From an uncultured Clostridia bacterium (lineage in GTDB: Bacteria > Bacillota > Clostridia > Oscillospirales > Ruminococcaceae), in contig CAMOKN010000063.1 in assembly GCA_946617595.1 (NCBI GenBank), forward strand, positions 1 through 35,186: DNA of 35,186 bases. The letters are read 5' to 3'. Position numbers and translations under genes: made by a program. The notes beneath the pieces were generated by a model that was given only the letters and a program-made list of their open reading frames with translations, was not told the origin of the DNA and did no database searches. The first letter of the stretch is position 1, and each line of letters starts with the position of its first letter. Positions 16,100 to 23,886 of this stretch are shown here, one piece after another.

Positions 16100-16146
16100 C
16101 AAAAAAGGCTAAAACCGCCGTTTATTTGCGATTTCAGCCTTTTTGT
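16100..16146 (-). terminator. Terminator of the ExbB/ExbD-like operon
   Basis: Reading the minus strand, AAAAAGGCTGAAA is followed about 19 nt later by its complement TTTTAGCCTTTTTT, a stem of about 12 bp with one mismatch and a closing T-run. It works in this direction for the operon ending at 16310. It is nearly symmetrical, so it could also stop plus-strand transcription. Confidence 0.7.
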
Positions 16147-16309
16147 TGTATTCAGTCTGAATAAGCCGCAGTCTGTATGTCTGCGTTATTCGGGGACTTC
16201 TCTATGCGTAACCGACAGACCTTGCAGGGCTAATTCTCAAGCGTAAGCGACTTCTCTGACAGTCTCAACGGTACTTCAATAACGCATCTGCCGCACATAT
16301 ATGATCGTT

Positions 16310-16801
16310 TTACTCTTCAAATATCTGCTGTGAAGGTATGCCGTTTTTCTGGAGCTCGTCAATAAGGATCTGTATCGCGTCGTCGGTAGAACCGCTGTCG
16401 ATTATGTGTATCTCCGCTTCACCGTCCGGAACAGCTTTTGCCATATCAACTACCGAGCTGACAGAGACTTCAGCATCATTTACGGTATATTTGTTACCGC
16501 TTACTGTAACTGTTATCTTAGTCACTGTTTTTTCGGAGGTTTCGGCTGTTCCCTGAGGCGCATCCGTATCAGCAGCGGTAACTGATGTCTGTACGGTGCT
16601 TGAAGTTGATGAGCCGCTTGAACCAAGCTCTTTCCCGCCGAATATGCCAAGCTTCTGGAGCAGGAATATAAGCGCTCCGATAAGAAGTATAAGGATCAGA
16701 AGCAGGATTATTATTCGGGCTTTTGACCTGTTTCTTTTCTTAAGCTTTTTGTTCTGCTTTTCGAGCTTTTTCTGACGTTCTTCGATGTTGTCCTTTGCCA
16801 T
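16310..16801 (-). CDS. Single-pass membrane protein with ExbD/TolR-like extracellular domain
   Basis: The start at 16801 (MAKDNIEER) is preferred to one at 16819, because the ATG at 16819 is followed by AAAAGGAG, which is the ribosome site for 16801. The 163-residue protein has a basic N-terminus (about 1-30), one membrane helix (IIILLLILILLIGALIF, about 30-47), a Ser/Thr linker and a C-terminal domain of about 70 residues. That domain reads VTKITVTVSGNKYTVND, then EIHIIDSGSTDDAIQILIDELQKNGI. The strand-helix-strand-helix order resembles the periplasmic domain of ExbD/TolR. The membrane helix lacks the protonatable Asp of true ExbD, so it may be an accessory subunit. It is last of three genes. 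Confidence 0.7.
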   Translation of the reverse strand: MAKDNIEERQKKLEKQNKKLKKRNRSKARIIILLLILILLIGALIFLLQKLGIFGGKELGSSGSSTSSTVQTSVTAADTDAPQGTAETSEKTVTKITVTVSGNKYTVNDAEVSVSSVVDMAKAVPDGEAEIHIIDSGSTDDAIQILIDELQKNGIPSQQIFEE

Positions 16802-16815
16802 GTTTTTTCTCCTTT

Positions 16816-17394
16816 TCATCTTGAAGTGCTGATATAATTACAGTAGAATTTACTGTATTTTTCTTTTACATCTTCTGTGGCAGCCCTTATAAGGTTTGTG
16901 TCCTGACGCATTATGACACTGCCGTCATAGATAACTGAGCAGAGTATTACGTCGTTTTCGGAAATACCCAGAGAATCAAGAGCCGCTGTAATAGCCGATG
17001 CGACCTGTGTCTGATCGCTGAGGGAAGCACGCGATATCTCCTCGCTTCCGGAATATACAGCCAGTACCCCCGAATCGTCATAACGGATCTTTATCGTTAT
17101 GGTATGTCCGTCCGCAAAGCTGTCAACAGCCTTCTGATTCGCAACAGCAACGCTGTCGGATATTGCATCGAGCAGCTTGTCAAACTCGGTGTTGAGCAGG
17201 TCGTATTCCGACTTGGTATCCTCAAGCTCCTGCTCTGCGTCAAGATATTTCTGCTCGTATTCAGCCACTTGTTCGGCTGCTTCGGTCTTTACTTTTTCGT
17301 TGTTCTGCTCCATGCTCATCATGACCCAGAACAGCATTATGAGTATTACGTCAAGCAGTGCGGTAAGTTCGATCACGATACCACGATTTCTCAT
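16816..17394 (-). CDS. ExbD/TolR/MotB-like membrane protein with coiled coil
   Basis: 192 residues with a very short cytoplasmic end and one membrane helix, ELTALLDVILIMLFWVMM. Asp15 sits where ExbD Asp25, TolR and MotB carry the proton-binding aspartate. A coiled coil (about 35-80, EQVAEYEQKYLDAEQELED) and an extracellular alpha/beta domain follow (HTITIKIRYDDSG to the end). The start overlaps the upstream stop by 4 nt. With the TolQ-like neighbour it should form an ion-driven stator-type complex. The ligand at the outer end is unknown. Confidence 0.75.
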   Translation of the reverse strand: MRNRGIVIELTALLDVILIMLFWVMMSMEQNNEKVKTEAAEQVAEYEQKYLDAEQELEDTKSEYDLLNTEFDKLLDAISDSVAVANQKAVDSFADGHTITIKIRYDDSGVLAVYSGSEEISRASLSDQTQVASAITAALDSLGISENDVILCSVIYDGSVIMRQDTNLIRAATEDVKEKYSKFYCNYISTSR

Positions 17395-18155
17395 TTCCGA
17401 TCATCACCGCTTTCAGGCTCTGACACAACTGCTTCCGCTCCGGCTTGTTTCACTTCCGCAGTGTCGCCGAAATCAAGATCTTTGTCAGGCTCTTCCTCAA
17501 ACCACTGACCACTTTCGGATCTTTTTTCGGGAATATAGTATGTATCGACTATCACAGGCTCTTTTTCGTTCTTCACAGTATCCTGTACCGCATCGTCATC
17601 GGAGATATCATATCCCTCCACTGTACCGTTGTGAGAAACCGTCTGCTGTGCCGGTGAGACGTTTGTATTTTCATCTGCTCTTTCAAGGTACATCTGGACG
17701 CTCTTTGAATTGTTTTCGATGAGCGGTGCGATCATACCGTCGAGAAATTTGAATACTATCGCAAAAATAAGTCCCCAGAAAGTCGATGTGAGCGCACCGT
17801 AGAAATTTCCGGTGACGTTTTCCATATCTGAGACGAGTCCGAGAAGTGACACGACTGTTCCGAGTATTCCGAGCAGCGGGAAGATACCGGTGATGTTCAC
17901 GAACAGGGAGTAGAACTTGTCCGCCTCGTCACGCATACCCACAACTTCTTCAATGCTCAGCGATGACACCTGATCGTCGGTCTGCTGTCTGGACAGCCTG
18001 AAATGTGATACGTGTATCTTGTGGTTCATTTTCTTGTAGAGCTTGTCCGAGGACTTTCTAACCATATAATAAACGAACCCGTTTAGTATGGCGGCGAGGA
18101 AAATGATGATGTCAAATCCCCACAGATTTCTGAAAATTACGGAAAACAGATTCAA
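17391..18155 (-). CDS. MotA/TolQ/ExbB-like proton channel protein
   Basis: 254 residues. Three membrane helices are visible: about 13-33, 90-113 (NITGIFPLLGILGTVVSLLGL) and 122-145 (YGALTSTFWGLIFAIVFKF). The GILGTV and ALTSTFWGL segments are the pore signatures of TolQ/ExbB/MotA. The 90-residue cytoplasmic tail is acidic and disordered. The start is a TTG at 18155 with AAGGAG 9 nt upstream; an out-of-frame ATG (18159-18157) lies between them and would give a 15-codon peptide. The gene leads a three-gene operon with its own promoter. TolQ/ExbB systems normally serve an outer membrane; this host appears to be a monoderm, so the role is open. Confidence 0.82.
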   Translation of the reverse strand: MNLFSVIFRNLWGFDIIIFLAAILNGFVYYMVRKSSDKLYKKMNHKIHVSHFRLSRQQTDDQVSSLSIEEVVGMRDEADKFYSLFVNITGIFPLLGILGTVVSLLGLVSDMENVTGNFYGALTSTFWGLIFAIVFKFLDGMIAPLIENNSKSVQMYLERADENTNVSPAQQTVSHNGTVEGYDISDDDAVQDTVKNEKEPVIVDTYYIPEKRSESGQWFEEEPDKDLDFGDTAEVKQAGAEAVVSEPESGDDRK

Positions 18156-18186
18156 TCATACCATCTCCTTTGTCTGCACTGTATCA

Positions 18187-18215
18187 ATTGTATCACAAAA
18201 CCCGACAAAAATCAA
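18187..18215 (-). promoter_or_regulatory. Extended -10 promoter of the ExbB/ExbD-like operon
   Basis: On the minus strand, TTGATT (18215-18210), 17 nt, TACAAT (18192-18187), with TG one base before the -10. The predicted start near 18180 leaves a 25-nt leader. This separates the operon from tex, whose stop is at 18279. Confidence 0.7.
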
Positions 18216-18278
18216 CAACAAATCCGCAGGATCTCGTTATTACAGAAACAAGCCGCGCAGGCTGTCCGTAGTGAAATA

Positions 18279-20444
18279 TCAGTTGAGCCCTTTCATAGTG
18301 AGCGAAATGCGGTTTTTCTTTGTATCTATGCCGAGTATCTTCACATTCACGATATCGCCGACTTTTACAACGTCCAGAGGGTGCTTTACGAATCTGTCGC
18401 AGAGCTGAGAGATATGCACAAGCCCGTCCTGATGCACTCCGATATCCACGAACGCGCCGAAATCCGTGATATTGCGGACAGTGCCTTTGAGTTCCATACC
18501 TTCTTTCAGACTGTTTATATCAACAACATCGGTACGCAGCATCGGCTTTGGCAGCTCGTCTCTCGGGTCGCGTCCGGGCTTCATCAGTTCCTTGATTATA
18601 TCGGAAAGCGTCATATCACCGACTCCGGATTCCTCGGCAGCCTTTTTCAGACCAAGTTCTTTTACCTTGCTTCTGATCTTTTCTCCCGCTGCCTTTGAGT
18701 ATTCGCCCTTTATGTCGGATTCGGTCAGTCCGCACAGTTCAAGAAGTTTTCTTGCGGCTCCGTAGCTTTCGGGGTGTACGGCAGTATCGTCAAGAGGTTC
18801 CTTGCCGTCACGCACTCTCAGAAATCCCGCACACTGCTCGAATGTCTTCTTTCCGAGTTTGCTGACTTTGAGGAGCTGTTTTCTGTCGGTAAAACCGCCG
18901 TTTTCTTCGCGGTAGGCAACTATATTTTTCGCAATGCCCGAATTAATTCCCGCAACATAGGACAAAAGCGCCACAGATGCGGTATTTACATCTACACCCA
19001 CATTGTTCACGCAGTCCTCGACTACACCGCCGAGAGCTTCCGAGAGCTGCGCGGGCGGCATATCATGCTGATACTGACCGACTCCTATTGCCTTCGGTTC
19101 GATCTTCACAAGCTCTGACAGCGGATCCTGAAGCCGTCTTGCGATAGATACGGCACTGCGCTCGGTAACATCGAAATCCGGAAATTCTTCCTGAGCCAGC
19201 TTGCTTGCGGAATACACGCTCGCTCCGGCTTCGGACACAACCATGTAGCTTACCGGAGTATCGAGTTCTTTTATCATATCCGCAATAAATACCTCGCTCT
19301 CATGGCTGGCGGTGCCGTTTCCGATAGAGATAGCGTTCACGCCGTGCTTTTTTATGAGTGCGGTGAGCTTTCTTTTTGATTCCTCAGTCTTGTTGTGGGG
19401 CGGCGTAGGATATACTACTGTCGTATCGAGCACCTTTCCGGTGGTATCTACTACCGAGATCTTGCAGCCTGTTCTGTAGCCCGGGTCGAAGCCCATTGTG
19501 ACCATACCTTTTACCGGTGGCTGCATCAGGAGCTGACGCAGATTGTCGCCGAACACTTTTATTGCGGCAGTGCAGGCTTTTTCAGTGAGGTCGCTGCGGA
19601 CTCTGCGTTCTATGGACGGGTGTATAAGGCGTTTGTAGGCATCTGCCGCGGCATCGGAAACAAGCTCTGAATTGCGGTTCTTGGCTTTGATGATACGGCT
19701 TTTTATAGTTGCTGTCATATCGTCCGCATCTACATCTACAGTTACCTTCAGCACGCCCTCGCGCTCTCCTCTGTCAATAGCAAGTATGCGGTGTGTGGGT
19801 ATTCTGGTCACTGATTCCTTATAATCGTAATAATTCTCATAAACGCCGTCCGTGTCGCTTTCATCGTCTGCCTTCACCGAGCAGATCAGGGCATTGCGGT
19901 CATACAGTCCGCCGAGTATCTTCCGTATTTCCGGGTCGTCCGAAACATTCTCCGCGATTATATCCATTGCGCCTGCGATCGCATCTTCGGCAGAATCAAC
20001 GCCTTTTTCCTCATTTATGTATTTTGCGGCTTCTGCGTCTGGATCATCGGGCGACTGTGCGAAAATGAACTCTGCGAGGGGTTCAAGTCCCTTTTCTTTC
20101 GCAATGCTTGCACGGGTCTTTTTCTTGGGCTTGTAGGGACGGTAAATATCCTCAACAGCCGCAAGAGTTGCAGCTTCAGAGAGATCTTTCTCTATTTCAT
20201 CTGTAAGCTTTCCGAGTTCTTCTATCGCGGTGCGGACTTCTTCCTTCCGTTTTTCGAGATTTCGCAGATAGTTAAGGCGCTCTGACAGCTCACGGAGCTG
20301 CTGGTCATCGAGTGCGCCGGTGGCTTCTTTTCTGTAGCGCGCGATGAAGGGGATCGTATTTCCGGCGTCCAGCAGCTCTACAGCCGCTTTTGCCTGAGAC
20401 AGGCGGATACCGAGTTCCTCCGAGATCTTTGCTGTAATATCCAT
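18279..20444 (-). CDS. tex: Tex, RNA-binding transcription accessory protein
   Basis: Cytoplasmic nucleic-acid-binding protein of 721 residues, full family length, related to eukaryotic Spt6. The N-terminal helical part starts with the typical LGIRLSQAKAAVELLDAGNTIPFIARYRKE. The YqgF/RNase H-like domain begins MVTMGFDPGYRTGCKISVVD near 315. Helix-hairpin-helix repeats (NTASVALLSYVAGINSGIAKNIVAYREENG) lie near 490-520. A C-terminal S1 domain occupies about 650-721 (GTVRNITDFGAFVDIGVHQDGLVHISQL). AAGGAG precedes the start. Its leader is about 130 nt long and carries the 59-nt hairpin element. Confidence 0.97.
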   Translation of the reverse strand: MDITAKISEELGIRLSQAKAAVELLDAGNTIPFIARYRKEATGALDDQQLRELSERLNYLRNLEKRKEEVRTAIEELGKLTDEIEKDLSEAATLAAVEDIYRPYKPKKKTRASIAKEKGLEPLAEFIFAQSPDDPDAEAAKYINEEKGVDSAEDAIAGAMDIIAENVSDDPEIRKILGGLYDRNALICSVKADDESDTDGVYENYYDYKESVTRIPTHRILAIDRGEREGVLKVTVDVDADDMTATIKSRIIKAKNRNSELVSDAAADAYKRLIHPSIERRVRSDLTEKACTAAIKVFGDNLRQLLMQPPVKGMVTMGFDPGYRTGCKISVVDTTGKVLDTTVVYPTPPHNKTEESKRKLTALIKKHGVNAISIGNGTASHESEVFIADMIKELDTPVSYMVVSEAGASVYSASKLAQEEFPDFDVTERSAVSIARRLQDPLSELVKIEPKAIGVGQYQHDMPPAQLSEALGGVVEDCVNNVGVDVNTASVALLSYVAGINSGIAKNIVAYREENGGFTDRKQLLKVSKLGKKTFEQCAGFLRVRDGKEPLDDTAVHPESYGAARKLLELCGLTESDIKGEYSKAAGEKIRSKVKELGLKKAAEESGVGDMTLSDIIKELMKPGRDPRDELPKPMLRTDVVDINSLKEGMELKGTVRNITDFGAFVDIGVHQDGLVHISQLCDRFVKHPLDVVKVGDIVNVKILGIDTKKNRISLTMKGLN

Positions 20445-20485
20445 TTTAGTCTCCTTATAGAGTTGAGATTATTGTCACAAGCTAT

Positions 20486-20544
20486 ATTAATGTCTGCTCA
20501 TCAGCCAACAAATGGCTTCATAGCGCAGCTTGAAGCCATTTGTT
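20486..20544 (-). repeat. 59-nt hairpin leader element, copy B (tex leader)
   Basis: Exact reverse complement of 9658-9716. In tex orientation the 13-bp stem (20544-20507) comes first and the ATTAAT tail ends 41 bp before the tex ATG. It lies between the predicted tex transcription start (about 20577) and the start codon, so it should be present in the mRNA. Confidence 0.75.
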
Positions 20545-20583
20545 GGCTGCAAAAGTGCAAGGCAGTTATTGAGGACACATTAT

Positions 20584-20612
20584 ATTATAACACAAACCAT
20601 TATCCAAATCAA
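20584..20612 (-). promoter_or_regulatory. Promoter of tex
   Basis: On the minus strand, TTGATT (20612-20607), 17 nt, TATAAT (20589-20584). The predicted start near 20577 gives a 130-nt leader, unusually long, which contains the hairpin element. Confidence 0.7.
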
Positions 20613-20662
20613 GAGTATTTTTTCGGTACGGGAAGGTGAAAGAAATTTCATAAAACAATCAC

Positions 20663-20691
20663 TTGTAATCGGACGTTTTGTGTGATATAAT
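20663..20691 (+). promoter_or_regulatory. Extended -10 promoter of the GH13 operon
   Basis: TTGTAA (20663-20668), 17 nt, TATAAT (20686-20691), with TG at 20683-20684. Transcription should start near 20698, inside the palindromic repeat at 20692-20734. Confidence 0.7.
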
Positions 20692-20734
20692 ATATAGGCA
20701 ATACCGCACGCTCTTTGCGCGGTATAGCCTATAC
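20692..20734. repeat. Palindromic repeat (ATAGGCAATACCGC family) in the GH13 leader
   Basis: ATAGGCAATACCGC and GCGGTATAGCCTAT form a stem of about 14 bp around a short loop. The ends match the TTAAGGCAATACCGCA family at 1-121 and 26371-26439. It overlaps the predicted transcription start of the GH13 operon. Confidence 0.6.
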
Positions 20735-20813
20735 ATTAAAACTATGACTGTTTTTGCTGTTTCGGCACGCTTTTTCTGCGGTATGACCTGAAAGTTCAGG
20801 AAAGGATATTGAT

Positions 20814-22361
20814 ATGAATAATGTAAAATGGCTTGAAAATGCCGTATTCTACGAGATCTACCCACAGTCGTTCTGCGATTCGGACGCGGACGGCATCGGT
20901 GATTTTCAGGGCATCATCAGCAAGCTCGGCTATATAAAAGAACTCGGCTGCAATGCCGTATGGATGAACCCGTGCTTTGCGTCTCCTTTTCTCGATGCAG
21001 GATATGATATATCCGATTATTACACAGCCGCACCGAGATATGGGACAAACGCCGATCTCAAACGGCTGTTTGAAGAGATACATAAGCTGGATATGCACAT
21101 TCTCCTCGATCTCGTCCCCGGTCATACGTCGTGGGAGCACAAATGGTTCAGAGAATCCTGCAAAGCAGCGAAAAACGAATACACAGACCGCTATATCTGG
21201 ACAGACAATACGTGGGAAGCACCCGAAGGAATGAATGCGCTGATCGGCATTTCAGAGCGTGTGGGAGCCTGCGGCGTGAATTTCTTCTCGCATCAGCCTG
21301 CGCTCAATTACGGCTATTACAAGCCGAAACCGGACAAGCCGTGGCAGCAGTCACCGCAGGATCCCGGACCGAGAGCTACGCTTGAAGAAATGAAGAATAT
21401 AATGCGTTTCTGGCTGAGAACGGGCTGCGACGGTTTCCGTGTGGATATGGCTCATTCGCTGATAAAGAATGACGATAACGGAAAAGGCACTATCGCCCTC
21501 TGGCAGAATGTGCGTGAGTTCCTCGACCGTGAGTTTCCGGAAGCGGCAATGGTGTCCGAATGGGGAGAACCCGACAAATCGCTTCAGGGCGGGTTTCACA
21601 TGGACTTTCTTCTGCATTTCGGCCCTTCGCATTACAATGACCTGTTCAGATGCGAAAAACCGTACTTTGCAGGAAACGGAGATGCTTCCGAATTTGTGAA
21701 GACATATAAAGCGAACCGTGAAAGATCAGGCGGAAAAGGTCTTATGTGCATTCCTTCCGGAAATCACGATATGATAAGACTGGCAAAATATATACGCGGA
21801 GAACGTCTGAAACTGTCATTTGCTTTTCTGCTGTCAATGCCGGGTGCGCCGTTCATTTACTACGGCGATGAGATCGGAATGAGATATGTTGAGGATATCC
21901 CGTCGGTCGAGGGCGGTTATGAGCGTACCGGCTCACGTTCGCCGATGCAGTGGGACGATACACAGAATGCCGGATTCAGTGCTGCTCCGGCTGACAGGCT
22001 TTATATCCCGATCGACCCGTCGGAAGACCGACCCACCGTAAAAGCGGCAGCCGCCGACAAGGATTCTCTCTGGCACGAGATCCGGAAGCTTATAATGATA
22101 AGAAACGGACATTCAGCTCTTCAGAGTTACGGGGATATTGAGTTTGTTTATTGTGAAAAGGACAGATATCCGCTTGCTTATATAAGATCGGACGAAAATG
22201 AGAAAATACTTGTCATACTGAATCCTTCCGATAAAGAAGTCGTTTTTCCTTTTGACGGAAAGCTTGGGGAAGAAGTGTATTCGTTCGGAGGGAATGCTGC
22301 TCAGAACGGCGGCAGGATCACAGCTGCGCCTGTATCCGTCTGCTGGAATAAGATCGTATGA
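20814..22361 (+). CDS. GH13 glycoside hydrolase (intracellular alpha-glucosidase/amylase type)
   Basis: 515 residues with a GH13 (beta/alpha)8 barrel and C-terminal beta domain, and no signal peptide, so it acts in the cytoplasm on imported alpha-glucans or oligosaccharides. Conserved regions: FYEIYPQSFCDSDADGIGDF at the N-terminus; DLVPGHTS (region I, with Gly where Asn is usual in VxNHxS); GFRVDMAH with nucleophile Asp211; MVSEWGEP with acid/base Glu249; and SGNHDMIR with transition-state stabiliser Asp319. The overall layout resembles trehalose synthase/oligo-1,6-glucosidase relatives, but substrate cannot be fixed by eye. AAAGGA precedes the ATG. It heads a unit that includes DUF2156, YkgJ-like and clostripain-like genes. 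Confidence 0.93.
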   Translation: MNNVKWLENAVFYEIYPQSFCDSDADGIGDFQGIISKLGYIKELGCNAVWMNPCFASPFLDAGYDISDYYTAAPRYGTNADLKRLFEEIHKLDMHILLDLVPGHTSWEHKWFRESCKAAKNEYTDRYIWTDNTWEAPEGMNALIGISERVGACGVNFFSHQPALNYGYYKPKPDKPWQQSPQDPGPRATLEEMKNIMRFWLRTGCDGFRVDMAHSLIKNDDNGKGTIALWQNVREFLDREFPEAAMVSEWGEPDKSLQGGFHMDFLLHFGPSHYNDLFRCEKPYFAGNGDASEFVKTYKANRERSGGKGLMCIPSGNHDMIRLAKYIRGERLKLSFAFLLSMPGAPFIYYGDEIGMRYVEDIPSVEGGYERTGSRSPMQWDDTQNAGFSAAPADRLYIPIDPSEDRPTVKAAAADKDSLWHEIRKLIMIRNGHSALQSYGDIEFVYCEKDRYPLAYIRSDENEKILVILNPSDKEVVFPFDGKLGEEVYSFGGNAAQNGGRITAAPVSVCWNKIV

Positions 22362-22380
22362 CACAGACGGAAAATGATTG

Positions 22381-22402
22381 GGCATTGCCGCATTTATGCG
22401 GC
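22381..22402. repeat. Short GCCGCA-TTTA-TGCGGC hairpin of the palindromic family
   Basis: GGCATTGCCGCATTTATGCGGC, between the GH13 and DUF2156 genes, is a compact hairpin whose left half matches the repeat at 26371. It could set a processing or attenuation point inside the operon. Confidence 0.45.
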
Positions 22403-22428
22403 TGATTTGAATAGACCGAAGGTAAAAT

Positions 22429-23343
22429 ATGCTTGAATGGAGAACCCCTGCAATAAATGATATCCCGGAAATGAAGCGGATCATAAGCTCTTCCGGTGCA
22501 ATGGGCAGCGATGCCTGCGCGGCGAATATATTTCTCCTGCGTGAAAAATACAATATAAGGATAGCTATAGCGGAAGGCTCGCTTTTCCGGCTTTATACCG
22601 GAACAAGAATTCCCGGGCGCAGCGGTATAACCTTTCCGCTGGGAGGAGATCGCGTAAAAGCGCTCGATATGCTTGCGGAGGATTGCCGTGAGCGGAATAA
22701 GATCCCGCATTTCGTTTTTCTGACAGAAGAACAGAAGGAAATAGTTTCGTCCTGTTTTCCGGAAATGTGCTTCGACACATCGGACGGAAATTCTGATTAC
22801 ACCTATACAGCTCAGCACCTCGCAGAGCTTCAGGGAAAGGAGAATGTGAAGAAACGCAACCGTGTCAGTCACTTCTGCCGCGAATATCCTGAATGGGAGA
22901 TAAGGTATTCTGAAAACGAAGTCCCGACTTCATTCACGCGGGATATGATCTCGGTGGAAGAACGCTGGTTCAAGTCCCAGACAGAGCGCGTGGATTCGAC
23001 ATTTGTAGAGCGTCTCGAAATATATGAGGCGTGCAGGTACTGGGAACAGCTCGGTCTGCTGGGCGCGGTGATATATGTCGATAATGTCCCTGCTGCAATG
23101 ACAATATCCTCTGAGATCTCTCCCGGCTGTTTCGATATCCATTTTGAAAAGTGCTACGGAGAGTATGCGCAGGCGGGAGGCTTTTCCGTCATAAATAAAT
23201 ACTTTGCGCAGCATCTTGCTGCAGAGCACGCTGCACAGTGGATAAACAGGGAAGAAGACATCGGACTTGAGGGGCTTCGCAGAGCTAAAATGGCGTACAG
23301 GCCCGATAAAATGCTGGAAAAATACCATACGAGAAGAGGGTGA
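22429..23343 (+). CDS. DUF2156 (GNAT-like, phosphatidylglycerol lysyltransferase C-terminal-like) protein
   Basis: Cytoplasmic protein of 304 residues whose two halves have the tandem GNAT-like fold of DUF2156. Diagnostic pieces are GKENVKKRNRVSHFCREYP in the middle, GLLGAVIYVDNVPAAMTISS, FDIHFEKCYGEYAQAGGFSVINKYFAQHL, and the C-terminal signature INREEDIGLEGLRRAKMAYRP. Related domains in MprF transfer aminoacyl groups from tRNA to lipid; stand-alone DUF2156 proteins are largely uncharacterised, and there is no membrane domain here. GAAGG precedes the ATG. The next gene begins 4 nt after its stop. Confidence 0.9.
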   Translation: MLEWRTPAINDIPEMKRIISSSGAMGSDACAANIFLLREKYNIRIAIAEGSLFRLYTGTRIPGRSGITFPLGGDRVKALDMLAEDCRERNKIPHFVFLTEEQKEIVSSCFPEMCFDTSDGNSDYTYTAQHLAELQGKENVKKRNRVSHFCREYPEWEIRYSENEVPTSFTRDMISVEERWFKSQTERVDSTFVERLEIYEACRYWEQLGLLGAVIYVDNVPAAMTISSEISPGCFDIHFEKCYGEYAQAGGFSVINKYFAQHLAAEHAAQWINREEDIGLEGLRRAKMAYRPDKMLEKYHTRRG

Positions 23344-23347
23344 TAAG

Positions 23348-23851
23348 ATGCTGAGTGAAGTCCTTTCAAAGCAGTCCTGCGCAGAATGCGGATTCTGCTG
23401 TTCATTCAGAAGACAGAGCCTGTGGGAACTCCCGAGAGTTCCGGCAGGATTCACAGAGAAATACAGAACGGATATCAGCGGCGAGCCGATAGAATATACT
23501 TTCGGAGTGCATAAAAACGCTGAATTTGCGATAACTGAGCTTCATGGAAAATATCTTACAGACGATCCCGATGAAGAAGTCAGATGTCCTTTTCTTGACC
23601 CGCACAAGGGCTGTACTCTGCCCGATGAAGACAAGCCGTTCGACTGCAAGATATGGCCGTTGAGATATATGGAACTGCCTGACGGTGAGCTCAGAGTCTG
23701 TCTTACACCTACCTGCCCCGAGATAAACAAACTCCCCGTCGGACGAATGAAACAGCTCGCGGACAGCGGGATCGGGGAAAAAATAGCGGAATATGCGGAA
23801 AAATATCCGTTTATCATAAAAGAATACAAGCCCGGTTTTACGATACTGTAA
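23348..23851 (+). CDS. YkgJ-type CxxCxxCC metal/Fe-S cluster-binding protein
   Basis: Start at 23348, after AGAGGG and 4 nt behind the previous stop, is preferred to the longer frame from 23267, which would run into the DUF2156 gene. The 167-residue protein has the family motif CAECGFCC (Cys11, 14, 17, 18), then CPFLDPHKGCTL, PFDCKIWPLR and CLTPTCPE, the classic PF03692 cysteine pattern thought to bind zinc or an Fe-S cluster. The biochemical role of the family is uncertain. Confidence 0.9.
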   Translation: MLSEVLSKQSCAECGFCCSFRRQSLWELPRVPAGFTEKYRTDISGEPIEYTFGVHKNAEFAITELHGKYLTDDPDEEVRCPFLDPHKGCTLPDEDKPFDCKIWPLRYMELPDGELRVCLTPTCPEINKLPVGRMKQLADSGIGEKIAEYAEKYPFIIKEYKPGFTIL

Positions 23852-23886
23852 ACCTGCCGGCAAAATTTGAAAGAAGACGGTCAGAT

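Larger units (their letters stand above)
15992..16309. other. Intergenic region with operator, terminator and decayed repeats
   Basis: Besides the regulator promoter and the hairpin at 16100-16146, this 318-bp gap contains TTCTCAAGCGTAAGCG (16234-16249), which recurs at 29077-29092, within a longer stretch around 16150-16270 that looks like decayed repeat DNA. No coding frame is credible. Confidence 0.6.
20445..20813. other. Divergent regulatory region between tex and the GH13 gene
   Basis: This 369-bp gap holds opposing promoters (20584-20612 minus, 20663-20691 plus), the 59-nt element in the tex leader and a palindromic repeat in the GH13 leader. CCTGA-AAGT-TCAGG (20788-20801) forms a small hairpin directly before the GH13 ribosome site AAAGGA and could occlude it. 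No gene is seen. Confidence 0.7.

Noticed and set aside
16310-18155. Zorya-type defence system (ZorAB)
   Set aside because: The channel proteins are MotA/TolQ-like, but there is no ZorC, ZorD helicase or ZorE nearby, and the second protein lacks a clear OmpA-like peptidoglycan domain.
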